Positions 49,893 to 62,100 of a stretch of DNA of 64,000 nucleotides are shown here, one piece after another (positions within the stretch are counted from its first letter, which is position 1; every line of letters begins with the position of its first letter). The translations under genes were made by a program, and so were the position numbers. Source of the DNA: Rhyacichthys aspro. Lineage: Eukaryota; Chordata; Actinopteri; Gobiiformes; Rhyacichthyidae. The DNA lies in contig CM072165.1 of NCBI GenBank assembly GCA_036850595.1, positions 12,484,609 through 12,548,608 on the forward strand. Reading direction: 5' to 3'. The notes under the pieces were generated by a model that saw nothing but the letters and a program-made list of their open reading frames with translations, did no database searches and was not told the DNA's origin.

Positions 49893-49908
49893 TACGAGGT
49901 GTCCATAC
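49877..49908. repeat. 11-bp stem-loop spanning the element's right end
   Basis: GTATGGACACC (49877-49887) and GGTGTCCATAC (49898-49908) are perfect reverse complements around aactgtacga. The stem crosses the inferred right boundary (49892/49893) of the TA-flanked element, so either the boundary is a little further right or the stem is coincidental. Confidence 0.65.
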
Positions 49909-49909
49909 T

Positions 49910-52390
49910 GAAATTACAAGAAGATGGAATACAAGTTTTACTATTTCAAAATACTGTATATTATTATATTGTCTGTTGGGGAAATAAGGTTAGTCTTTTG
50001 GATTTGCTTTTATTTTGCACATTTTAACATTACTTCTGTTTAAGTTGTTCATGTAAAAGTGATATTGCCTGATTACTCAAGTCAGAGTAGTTAGCACCTC
50101 AGAACAAGAAGGAGTCTTTTTGTTTGGATTTTATTCATGTATTTAATGACTGGTCAGTTCCGAAATGACCTTAACATTGTCACTTTCTACTGCTAGATTC
50201 TATATTATATTGACGTCTTTTAATTAGAAGACTAATATTGACCTGCCCTCCTCTGATATGATGAATGCAGTAAGCCGCTGATTAAAGGAAATCTTTGAAC
50301 ACACGGGAAATCTGACAGCGATGCAAAAAATAAACACGCCACTGCAACACTAAAGGGCAAAATGAATCGGGCGATAAGACGAGTACCAGCAGAGTCATGC
50401 AGCATCTTCCGACGTATTTGTGAGAGCAAGTGTGTGTAACTAAAAGGTTTTCACTATGCATAAGAGCATGAACTGCGGAGCATCAGAGAGGTATTCAATC
50501 TAGCTGGACTTAAATGGTTTCATGTGACCCTTTGGCCCTTTCCCAGCAGCGCATTATATCGGTGCTGACGGAGCCGGGCTGTGCAAATCAGAGTCGAGGC
50601 ACTCCACACCTTGCCATGGAAATTTACGAGATATACAATCAAATGCAGAAGGCCAACCGTGCCTGCCTCGGTTTCACAGCGGGACGCTGCGTAATTGATA
50701 AGACAGACCAGAATGAGATTGATCAGAGCTGCTGTGGTTGCTTAAGATAAGAAGTCATTCCAGGATGGTGGGCAGAGAGGTAGGGAACAAATGCCAGGGA
50801 GAGCGAGGGAGGAGGTGGAGAAAAGAGACTATCGATCAGGCAAAGCTGCGCTGCCTGTCAATACGGGCATCTCTCCAGAGAGTGGAATGACACAAAATAG
50901 GGAGGCAACATTTATTATGCCGAGTGCAAGTGGGAGGTATGGATGTGGGCACGCTGGGAGAGGCCCGCTGATGGCTTTTAGATCGAAACACACTCAATGC
51001 CGCGACGCAGACTACTCATGCATGCTCCATCTGTGCCAAGTAGTGAAGATGGGCCAATTTAGCAGTCTGTAAGCCATGTATTGGAAAGTTAAGCCCACCA
51101 TAAAACAGAAAATCATTGGAGGAAAGCAGTGGGATGTTTGGTATTGAGCAATGGTGTGTTTTATGATTTCACATTGAGAAGGTGTTTACACTTCAAACAC
51201 GACTGTTCGTGGCAATCAGCAAGGCAGCGGGCGGGAAAGACCATTATGCATTTTGATCAAACTGGAATGTGTTTATTTTTTTCCCAAACGACTGTAAATT
51301 CCACTTTTTTTACAAGGTTAAATCAAGTATAGAAATAAAAAAAGACTTGATTTTCTTTTTAATAACATCTTTTTCTAAGTTTATTAAACAAGCTCACAGC
51401 GAGTATTCTTAAAGTTTGCTTACATTACAAGCTTGCAAAAAACAAATCAACATGTATCATAAATAATGTTAGACCTAGTCAGCAGTAGGTTGTTGTTGAA
51501 ACCATAGACATATAAAAAAAAATCTTTATTATGTCTATGGTTGAAACTATGAAACTATGCTATTGTCCGGTGCATCTGGGTCTGGCTGAGGCATTTTTAT
51601 TTCACAACAAACATCTGGCTACAAAGGTTTCATCTGTTGCTCACACTAATAGGAGAATGGCCTTCGCATTAATAAATGGTAGTGCCATTGGACTTGAAAA
51701 GCTTTCATACCCAATCTGGTTATGTTTGTGTTTTTTTTTTTTCTTTTTCTTATCTTAGTCTTTTTTTTTTTTTTTTTTAAACAAAACATTTCAGTCATTT
51801 TAAAACATTTTCTTCTATATCAGCTATGTCTGACATCCCCCAAACCAGAAAAATCTTTACGGCCATAACTGAATTAGACTGTTTCTATGATTTTCAGACA
51901 GTCCTATAAGGCACAAAGGCAATGTTAATATAAATAAATAGAAAATTTAAAAAAATAGCTACTGGATAGGCTTACAGGTTGGTTAAAAAAAGGTCACTTT
52001 ATTCTAGACATATTTTCATTACACAAATCAGATTATTATTTTTTGAACTATTTTATATGATTTATTTTATGAAAAATATAGTTTGTTATTACCAGTAACC
52101 TGCAAAGTGGTCAGTCTTTGTTTTATTAGAAGCAACAGAAGTCCCTGTATAAAGGAATATAGGGAATACATTTTTTACACATAAAAATTTAATCAACAGT
52201 ACAAAATCAATATTAATCGATAGAGGTATAAAATTGTGATCTTGGTATGAGACAAATCAGACATTTTTACCATATCCCCAAGCCCAGCATATAAAAATTA
52301 ACTTTATTATTTATTAGCAATAGTAAAAAAAAAAAAAAATCCATTCAAAAGTATGCTCAGATATGTAACCATGGAAACATAATTCTAAAG
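49910..52390. other. Non-coding, with a GC-balanced island at 50470-51075
   Basis: The island is repeat-poor and may contain regulatory elements; its open frames (50514-50750 and 50791-51072) have no recognisable domains. The rest is AT-rich with a hairpin at 51500-51542, poly-T near 51730-51778 and poly-A near 52326. Confidence 0.4.
51500..51542. repeat. 13-bp perfect inverted repeat
   Basis: AACCATAGACATA (51500-51512) and TATGTCTATGGTT (51530-51542) pair perfectly around an A/T loop. The phrase accatagac...ataaa is familiar from dispersed fish repeats, so this may be the folded end of a small transposon. Confidence 0.7.
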
Positions 52391-52394
52391 CTGA

Positions 52395-52421
52395 TGACAT
52401 CATCAGCGCATGATGATGTCA
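52395..52421. promoter_or_regulatory. bZIP-like palindrome upstream of the coiled-coil gene
   Basis: TGACATCATCA (52395-52405) and TGATGATGTCA (52411-52421) are perfect reverse complements separated by gcgca. Each arm begins or ends with a TGAC/GTCA half-site of CREB/ATF/AP-1-type factors. An overlapping near-palindrome, GCTGATGACATCATCAGC, starts five bases earlier. It lies about 110-140 bases upstream of the ATG and about 16 bases upstream of a TATA-like box. Confidence 0.5.
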
Positions 52422-52436
52422 GCAAATGTTTAGAGC

Positions 52437-52442
52437 TTTAAA
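52437..52442 (+). promoter_or_regulatory. TATA-like box (TTTAAA)
   Basis: TTTAAA at 52437-52442, 97 bases from T to the ATG at 52534. This would place a start site near 52465-52475 and give a 5' leader of about 60-70 bases. Suggestive only. Confidence 0.35.
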
Positions 52443-52533
52443 GTCAACATTCCGTCAGAAGTTTGACCACAACATATTCAACTCTTGAACAGAGACAGTC
52501 ACAACAAATCAAGCAGAACAAACAAAGCGCAAA

Positions 52534-53049
52534 ATGAAGCCCTGGGACGAATATACAGCAGAAGACGACCAGAAGCTGTACGAAGTTCTCAGCACCACCT
52601 CAGACAGCCCACCACCACCAGCTGTTGACACCGAGGATACCACCACCTCGAGAGTCCAGCTGGAAGAGATGGAGGCAGCTAGTTTAATGGTGCACGAAGA
52701 ACTTCAGCAGCAGAGGAGCCTTGTCACCGAGCTCCAAGAGAAGCTGGCAAAGGAGGAGGAGGAAAAGAAGGCTCTCCACGGTTTGGTCGACCAATTAAGA
52801 TCAGAGGTCACCACTGAAACCCGTCTGAGGCAGGCTGCCGAAGACGAACGTGGAATGAACCTGGTGTTCCTAAAGTTGGAGATGGGAACCAAAGCTCTTG
52901 CAGCTAAAGAAAGAGGAGACACTTCAGAAGGAGCTGAATGAGATCAAGTCCTCTACTGAGAAGGAGACAGACCTTCACTACCATCATAAAAGGACCAAAG
53001 TAGCATATGATGCCGTTGTCCAAGACAGACAACAGGTATCCAAACAGAT
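52534..53049 (+). CDS. Coiled-coil protein, 5' part; frameshifted and cut by gap
   Basis: The ATG at 52534 (context caaaATGa) opens a 135-codon frame: an acidic start (MKPWDEYTAEDD), a Ser/Thr/Pro-rich stretch with PPPP at residues 26-29, then from about residue 42 a Glu/Leu/Gln-rich heptad region (LVTELQEKLAKEEEEKKAL) typical of a coiled coil. The frame stops at 52939-52941. In the next frame the same style continues from about 52898 (LQLKKEETLQKELNEIKS) into the gap. Reading GGG at 52884-52886 as GG would join the two frames smoothly, so either a one-base sequencing error or a disabling insertion is present. No intron is visible. The base composition is clearly more coding-like than the surroundings. 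I do not recognise the family; function is unknown, and the C-terminus is missing. Confidence 0.6.
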
Positions 53050-53149
53050 NNNNNNNNNNNNNNNNNNNNNNNNNNNNNNNNNNNNNNNNNNNNNNNNNNN
53101 NNNNNNNNNNNNNNNNNNNNNNNNNNNNNNNNNNNNNNNNNNNNNNNNN
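53050..53149. other. Assembly gap (100 N)
   Basis: Exactly 100 N. It cuts the coiled-coil reading frame on its left, and on its right the duplicated segment begins at the very first base. Confidence 0.99.
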
Positions 53150-56100
53150 GTGACGCTGCAAACTGTAATAGCTATACGTGATGGTTCAAACTGACATGTC
53201 TATTTATATCGTAAGGCAAAGTCCGGACTGTTTTTCTGACCAGGGTTGTGTTTCTTTGAGAGCACAGAATGTCAATAAAGAAGGGTTTGGGCCGGTGGAA
53301 GCCATTGATCCACAGCAGAAAAGAGGAAATAAGAGAAAGATGGAGAAAAAACAGAAAGTGCAGACAAAGAGACAAATGGATAAAGAAGGTAACTAAGGAA
53401 CAGGGGTAAAACAGTGTCGACAAAACTGTCTTCAAATTTTTAGCGGAGAAAAGTACACTTAGGAATGCATGCTCTGTGAACTGTGGGAGGAAAACTTCAA
53501 GGAGAATGAATGGATGCACTTTTGTGGCCGTGAACATTAAACTGATAATAATAAAACTGAATGCAGCACAATTTCTTTTAAAAAGGAAAATTTAACATGA
53601 ATTAACTATGACCTGGAATTTGAAAGTAGCTGAAAAGATCACGGAAACTTCGTCAGCATTAGAAGAGAGTCGGAAAGGTTGTTGCACACATTTCTAATAA
53701 TAAAAAATATTAGAAATAATATTATATAATTAAAAATGTGCAAAATTGAGATGTATTTCATAGGCTGAGCAATAAAGACATTCGTTTAAGTGTGTTTTGA
53801 GGTAGTTTGAAGCTAAGAGCATCTAAGGCACTGACTCCCAAACAAATGGGTCAGGACCCAAAAGTGGGACACCAAAATTTTTATTTAGGTCACCCCAAAA
53901 TGTATGAGTTCAAAAATAAAGTTTGTGGTAGTCCGGAGGTATTTATTAAGGAAAACAAAAGCTGCTTTTGAAAGGTCAGACAGAGCCTTTTTAGAACAGA
54001 CACTGCAGCTTTAATAACATCTTTTAGCCTGCATTTTCACATTGGTACATCAAGACACCTTAAGCTTTGTGTCATTTTAAACTGATTTTTTCACATTACA
54101 CATCGACAACTTCTCGGTTACATCACTATTCAAAGCTTTACAACAAGTTTCCTCGACCACAATTGCTGTTTTCTTGCAGCAAACCGCTCTATTTTCTCCC
54201 ATCATCCGTTGCAAAGTAAGAAAGCTAACTTTTGCAACACATTTTTTCCACTTCTATGTCTAACACTGAAATGCGACTGACTACACATGCAATTTTCTAA
54301 GATGACAGCTTGCTAGGTGAGAATGCCTGCTTTAAATAAGCATTGTCATTACTGCAAGCTAACCATGTTGTTTGAAGATTAAAGACACTGTGAAGCTTAG
54401 CATGAAAGAGCTTTCTACACGAATCACTCTTTTAAAATCCTTTTAAGAATTAACAACATATAGTATAGTGTTGATTCCATGTCCCATTCTTTATCGGACT
54501 GTTTCTTCTTGTTTTTTTTTTTTTTGCCATAAGTTATATACAGCCTGTTTGCTTTGATTTCAGATGCAAGCTTACTTTCGCACAAACAAGTCCGTCTCCG
54601 AGGATTAGCAGTGATCCCAGTTGAGCGTGTCGCTGCCTCGGTGACGGAGGCGAGCTGGCGTGCGATGAGTCCCCGCGCTCTTCCCTTTGTGTTCCCAGCT
54701 TCCCATACGATTCCCACCTCCGCCCTCGGACACGGAAAACAACTTCTCTAATTGACGGGGACGTGTTATTTGACGGAGACCGTTCGGAGCCTCAAGCTGA
54801 TGCGCTCCCACTTGGGCTTTTTGGGCTCGGCGTGTAGCCCGTGAGCTAACCGTTTGGGCAGTTACAGAAAGCCGTTTAGCATTTCCCAACCATTGGATTC
54901 CCGATTGTTATTCACGGAATACTAATGGAAACCCACAGCAGCAGAACCAAGGTAGCTAAGGATGAAATATGCAACAATGCTTGTTTGTTTTTTGGCACCT
55001 CAAAGCCAAGGTTATTTGTCACCTCATGCAGAGGAGTTTGCAGGCTTAACTGATTATGTCTGCCACAGGCTCATAAGAACAATGATCCGTTAAGGGCAAA
55101 GAAGTCACTCGCACCGGGTCGGGGTTTTGTTTTTTTGTTTTTTCTGCACCTGATAAGTGCTTCCTCTTGTTCCAAAATGAGCATACTGTTTCTCTCCTTT
55201 TAATAATAAAGAATTCAATACATTACAGCTTAGTCAGGACTATGCTCACGGCTTGATTAGGCTGTTTAATTGGACTACTGTCTTCGTCAAAGTTTACACG
55301 CACGGAAGAGACTTGAATTATTGAACGAGTCCTCAGCTCTCTGCTCGGGCTAAAGCTGCATTCGTCGTGCTTTATTTCATGGAAACAGGAAGTGAGTTTT
55401 AACGTCTTAAATGTAAGAAACAGACACATTAGAATAAGATTAAAATAGAAGAATATAAAAGGACTGTTGACGGGTTATATCTGACATTTGTAAATATCTC
55501 TGTTAACTCTTTGACTTTTGGCATTATAGATGTACAATATCACAGAAATGACAGCACCATCCAGCTATCACATTAATCCAAGCTATGGTGGCATAAAGTA
55601 TGACTCTCTCTCATTGTACAAATGTGTTTACTCATGAGATTTAGTTTTGCTGTGCCATTGTTCGACTCTACTCAGCCAGCTCGGTCATGATCAAGGTTTG
55701 TTAGTCCAACTAAGAGAATACTATTCGTGTCAGACAAAGACGTTGTGTAGAAGTATTTTTATTTCATTTTTAACCTGTTTCTTGTTCTGTGACTCTAACA
55801 TTGAAGTCTTTCAAATCAAGCCCAGCCTATAGCATAACTGGTTTCTTTCGTCACATCCTTCTTTCAATTGAAATCAAACTTAAAAAAATAAAATACATCT
55901 ATCATACATCTTATCTTCAATAAAAACCATCCTCCATGAATTTAAACTTTGTCGACAACTGGACTTGGATTTTAGTCCTGTCCTGGCCTCCATACTCTTT
56001 GATTTGCTCTCCATGATTGTGTTCTTGAACGCAACACCTCTAAAGAGATCAAGATCTTTACTATATTACCCATTACTCTTTGCTATAATTTGAAATCCTC

Positions 56101-59100
56101 TGATAAAATAGTCCTGCCAGCTTTAATTCCGACAAAATGAAACAGAAACAAACCCAAACACACCAGTACTTCACAACACAAGATTTCAACTCTGGACAAT
56201 TCCTCCGAAAATCTCGAATCTATTTGTACGTGAAACTGTAAACAAACGGGAATGAATGTGAACCCTCGTGGCCCTGTTGTTGACGCCTTGCTCTGCTGCT
56301 CACTTTTAGGTGTTTATACTGGACTTTTGGTAACTCGCACACGTTGGCACAAACACGGTGACTCATGTTGTGATCAGCGTGCTGTGTAGCGTGTGCTGTG
56401 ATCTAGTCTCCCGTGGATGCCATCTCCAAAGTGTTTAATCACTGATTGCTCTGTCACTCCGCGGAGGCTTTGCCAGCGCGGAGAGGCCTTATTAAAATGC
56501 ATCCAGTGACCTATCAGCCACACATGCAAACTGGTATCAGATGCACACGAAAGGCCAGGCTCGTTAATGGGAAGAAGAGTCTGCTAATGTTGTCTTTAGT
56601 CATTCATTATGAGACAAACCAGGTGGGATGAGAGTTATCATCGACTAATCATGTGAGATGGATGGCGTAACAGGTGTTTCAGGTCATTTTTGATGCCATT
56701 ATAAGCCAGAATTGCAAGAAAAAGGGGGGAAAAAGTTAAAAAAGGTTACACAACAGCACCACTGATCTTGCTAATGAATTATTGAAAGAACATTTGTATG
56801 ACATTCATGCAGCCCTCAGCCTTAAATTAGAAATATCAGATGTGTAGAGTAACAATGTGTGGGTTTCACTGTCCTTTTGAGAGAGTGTTAAGGGTAAGGG
56901 ACAACATTATACAACGCAATTAGCATTAATACTATTGGCTCCCTTTCAAACAACTTAAAACATCTGCAAATGTTGATCTATTTATGATAATTATATGACA
57001 TTATTTATTACAATAACATCTCATCATTAACAGGTTAACTCTGTACTTTCTGCCTTCCCAACACTGACCATTTTACAAATATGATTTAACCTCCTGCTCC
57101 ATAAAACACATAAAATATCAGTTTACTAGCTTCCAGGAAGTCTGTGAGAATAACACTTAAAGCTGTTTGTGAAATGCAACCCATTTGCTGTTACTGGACG
57201 GCCATAAAATTTATGCTTACGCCACTGTAAATTATGTATTAAGAGAGAAAACCGCATAAAGAGGCTTTGTTAAGCGCTAATTATAATGTGCAACAACATA
57301 ACAACATAGGTTTGAATTATCACGCTGTGACAAAACATTTCCTTAATTTTATTCAGAGATAATAAAAATAGGAACTATATCTTCAGTTTTTGTTGTTTCT
57401 GTGGTAGCTCAAAAGGGACATGCTATTGTCTTTGAACAAACTTGTGAGATGATAAATTCTCTTTAAAAAAATATTTAAACAAACAAAAAATGTTTAGCTC
57501 ATAAAGATTTCATGCAAGATTGGGCTTAATTAAAAGAAAAATGACTTAATCTAGCAGTGTTTAGTTTGTTTTGGTACAAAGTAATGGCTCCCTTTATTAG
57601 TTTCTATGGCTTTTTTTTTCTAGATACAGAAATACAAGGGTTATTTTGAAGTGAATGTAATCTTCAAAACATTTACTGTATTTTAAGTATAACATAACAT
57701 TTACAGATGTGTTCCATTTTTAGCGCTATACTTTTAGGAGCTGTCCCTGGTCCTGAATCGGTTAACTGATTCTTCAACACAAGAAGTATGTTTTTTTGTA
57801 GGATTGGAAGAAAGTTTCTAGGGTTCAGGTTTAACATCGCCGCAGAGAAGAAGGCGGAGATCGATTTTTTTGGAGAGGATATGACATTTACTGTATTTTA
57901 AGCATAACATAACATTTACAGATATGTTCCATTTTTAGCGCTATGCTTTTAGGAGCTGTCCCTGGTCCTGAATCGGTTAACTGGTTCTTCAACACAAGAC
58001 TGTATGTTTTCTGTAGGATTGGGAGAAAGTTTCTAGGCTCCAGGTTTACATCGCCGCAGAGAAGAAGGCGGAGATCGATTTTTTTGGAGAGGATATGACG
58101 GCGGTGTCGACAGTGAAGAAAAAGGTGGAGAATCCGTCGCAGCCACAGAGGAAGGCTGCAATTGTCAGGCCGGAGTGTGTTTGTAGTAACAGTTGAGCCA
58201 GCGAGTCTGTGACCTCTGCCACGGTGAAGACAGTATCGAGGGAACCGAGCAGATGGATGGTGTCTCAGCACCTCTGCAGCCCACTACTAGCAGTCTATTT
58301 GTCAGCGTTAGACGGAGGGGGAGGTAAAGGGGAAGCACACAGAAACTTATGGTATATTATGCATTTCTCAGGGTTTACAAAAAAGGATGAAAGGGAATTT
58401 GAGCTACATTAAAATCAATTCGCCGAAGCAGCAGTAGAATAAAAATAGACACTTCGAGTCCATTCACAGTGCATACATACAACACCTGACTGAATATCTA
58501 TCTGTGAACGTCTACGTGTTCCACTCAAACTTTGTGAATAGGCCGTCTCTGCCAGCTTCATGAATACTGCCGGTTTGGAATCTACTGATGCTGTTCGCAG
58601 CAGTTTGACAGATCAAGACCGAGCCTGGCTTGCCGTGTTATTTTTTATTCATGCCGAGGTACTATTTTTGTCAATCACTGTAGCCACACTGCCACATTTT
58701 TAGACAATTTTTATTTTGAATGAATTTAAATGTTCAGTGAGTAAAAAAAATACTTTGTAACTTTTTTGACAACATACAACTAAGGAAAGAACATTTTTCA
58801 ATTTACTCATTGAAGTATCTCATGTAATATAACAATTAGAGTAGGGTTAGGGAACACAATCTGTAAAAGAGTGTCCATATTAACATATTTTTGACCAAAG
58901 ACTAGATTCTGCTACAACAAAATCCCATGTCAGCAGTGTTGACACGGTGTCCTCTGATCTTATGTTGTGTGTTCATAAGATATCTATTACATGACAGGCT
59001 TGCACAGTGAAAATATGCGCCCAGAGGCTTGTCATTTGGATCTTTTGAAGTTGCGCGCAACATTCTAATCATTGTGCTACAGTAGTTATTATTATTCAAC

Positions 59101-62100
59101 AGTAAAAAAAAAAAAAAAATCACAGTTGCACATCAAAATAATGATGCGTACAGACAGGCGAGGTAGCATGGCCGTGCCTTGGGGGTAAACAGCGGCACAA
59201 TGGCACAGCAGAGAACTCTTTATACACAACAAGCTCTGAACAGTGGGGGCCAATGTGCCTTTTTGAACAGTTTTTTGTATTATAATAACAGTTGATCATT
59301 CAATGTCCTGCATTCATTTGTATTCAAAGATGATGCATCATTTTAAAGCATCTGGGAAAATCTGTGCAATTATTTTTCTTTATATATATATCTATTTATC
59401 GAAAATTCATTGTTTCGATGTTGAGTACAAATATAAATACTTAATTTTAATGACGCACACAACCATTTTAGAGCCATGTTCATGTTCAAGGGCTTTTATC
59501 AGTGACTTGTTTTGACGGATTTTTGGATTACGGACGCTTCTTGACAAATAACACCCAAATAAAGTGAGCCCAATCTTGATTACACTTTGGCATCAGTTAG
59601 AGTTTGTTTACTTTTATCATGTTTATTCCTGATAAAATATTGCAGTTTTATAAGGTAGTCAAAAAATCATGCCGCTGTTTTAAATTTAAGAAGAGTCAGA
59701 CTAAAGGAATATACTGGAGACACTCTGGAGTCTGTAAGTCTAAAGTTTAGATAACTTTGCGTCTTGAAAGTACCGAGATACTGAAAACAGGGCTTTAGAA
59801 GCAAGAAGGATGTAAGGCTTAGAGACAGCTTATCCATCCATAAGTAAGAAATCAATATTATTCACCTCTGTTTCACTCTCTGTTGTCCTCTATCATTTCA
59901 ATGCTGATTAAAGCCAGGGAGCCTCAGCAGTTTTCAGTAGAAATACATAAAGCATCCATGAACATAAAAAAACAAAAAACAAAAACAAAAAATGTATGAC
60001 TGAAATAGCTCTCATTTCTTTAAAATCTGTTATTATAAATTAATGAAATTACTTAGTTGCAGTTAGTAAACAATATTTAGTATTATATGAAAAAAAAAAA
60101 TCAAAATGTTTACAAGTAGAATAAAGTAGAAGTAAAACAACTTTATTGTTATTGTACATTGTTCAACTATATTGGATGCAATCTATCGGTGCAGGTATAT
60201 AAATAAATAACATTTATCATGTTTGCATTAAACATTAATCCTCATTTGCTGCACATTAGTGTCATAGAGTTAAATAAAAATTTAAATATGCACACAAATC
60301 GTATTAGAAATTCATCCATTTTTCGATGCTTTGCTGTTTAGACAACCTTCGAATGAAATTTTTTACTTTAGACCTTAAAGCTTTCCTGTTTTTACACTGC
60401 ATTTATACATTTACAGTTCGATTCTGTCAAATTCTCACTATCCAGCACAAAACCCAGCGTATCTCAAACTGTTATTCACACCGTTTCTTTCCCATTTTCT
60501 TCCCGCGTCGTTGTTGCCGCCGCAATATTGTAACCTTCTCACTTCCCTTGGCTCGCTCGCGTGCTTCCACATGAGACGTGATGTCCCATATAAAGGAGAC
60601 AATTGGGACAAAAATGGTACACAAACACAACCTGGTTCGACATTTGCGTCCGCCGCCGAGTTGAATGTGTAAACTATTCGCCACCCACCTGCTTCACTGA
60701 GCTGCGGTAATAACGGACGGGATGGGAGGACACATATGCATTTAGAATTACAGGCCGCTTTGGGTTATCTATTTTTACCCGGCTCCTAAAGCAAACCGTC
60801 TGGGCCCCCGGTGTGATTCACAGCCGACATGTCACCTACATCAATTACAGGGTGAGTCAGTGGGTTTAGGGGCAGGTGGGTTAAATGAATAATCACACAT
60901 TAAGGAAGACGAATTTAGCGTAGAGGCCCGGGGGTAGGCCGGTGTTTGTGAGAGTTGTGTGAAAGAGCAGTAGAGCCTGACAGAAATTGTGAGTCACAAC
61001 TGGACCAGACGGATGCAAGCGGACACATGAGCCCAGTTCTGGAAGACTCAAAAGTGTGGCTCTGGGAAAAGGCATACAGGAAAAGAAAAAGAAAAAAAAT
61101 AGGCCATCAACTCTGAAGATGCATTATGAGATTAATTTCTAACCCTTGTTTTTAGTTCTGAAACTGAAAGGTGAGGAAAAATAAAGGTTCAGCACAATCT
61201 GCTGATGGTGGCAAAAGTAAATGTACCTTTTATGCTAACAAGCAGCTTTGCAAAGTGATATCCTGTTTAAATATGTTCGTGGTAGGCACTTAAGGTTATC
61301 TTGTCTGACAATATGGCAGTTAACAAACGTAGAGGGAAAGCAATGGCTCATGTATGTCATCTGCAACTCTCCAACTCGTAATATTTATGAATTATCTTAA
61401 AAGTTAAAGGTATGTTGGATTTATTTATATGTCAAGACGGTGCAAAGGTCTCGAATCTGTTGGTAAATGGCACAGTTTACTGTATTTGATGGGTTATTGT
61501 GCTGATCTGAGTAGGAATCTTGAAGGAAGGCAAGTTTAAAATATGAATCATTTAGCACAAGCATTCAGAAGCATGTGATCATATGATATACGACACTGAC
61601 GAAGACATTTTTCTCAAAATGGGAAGCCATTTAAAAATTAAACCTCGAAAGATCAAGGTTAAAAAATGATATGTGTGTGAATAAATTCAATCTTAAAAGA
61701 AAAGACATCTGATTCATTCTTGGTGCAGTGGAAATTTGAGCTAAACTGCTTTTAAAACTTGTCGAGTTCATGGCTGTTTGCATTTACCGATAAACTGTCA
61801 ATTGTCCATAAGGTACTCTGTATAAATCTTGAATCAGAAATGTTTCTCCACCAACTCCAAGAAGAAAAAAGAGAAAATAAATTAAAAAAGTTCAAACTGT
61901 TACTTCAAAATACAAATTTCAGTGTGCAGAAAGAACGACGACGAAAAGAAAAACGAGATTCGAAAATGATAGATGGGGCCATAATGGAACACTTTCCCGT
62001 CTGACAGCATTGAACTCTTCTTCATTTGCCTTAACACGCTTTATCTCAAGAACCCCGGGATTAAACGACAGCCACACAGTTGAGAAAACCGGACCAGCGC

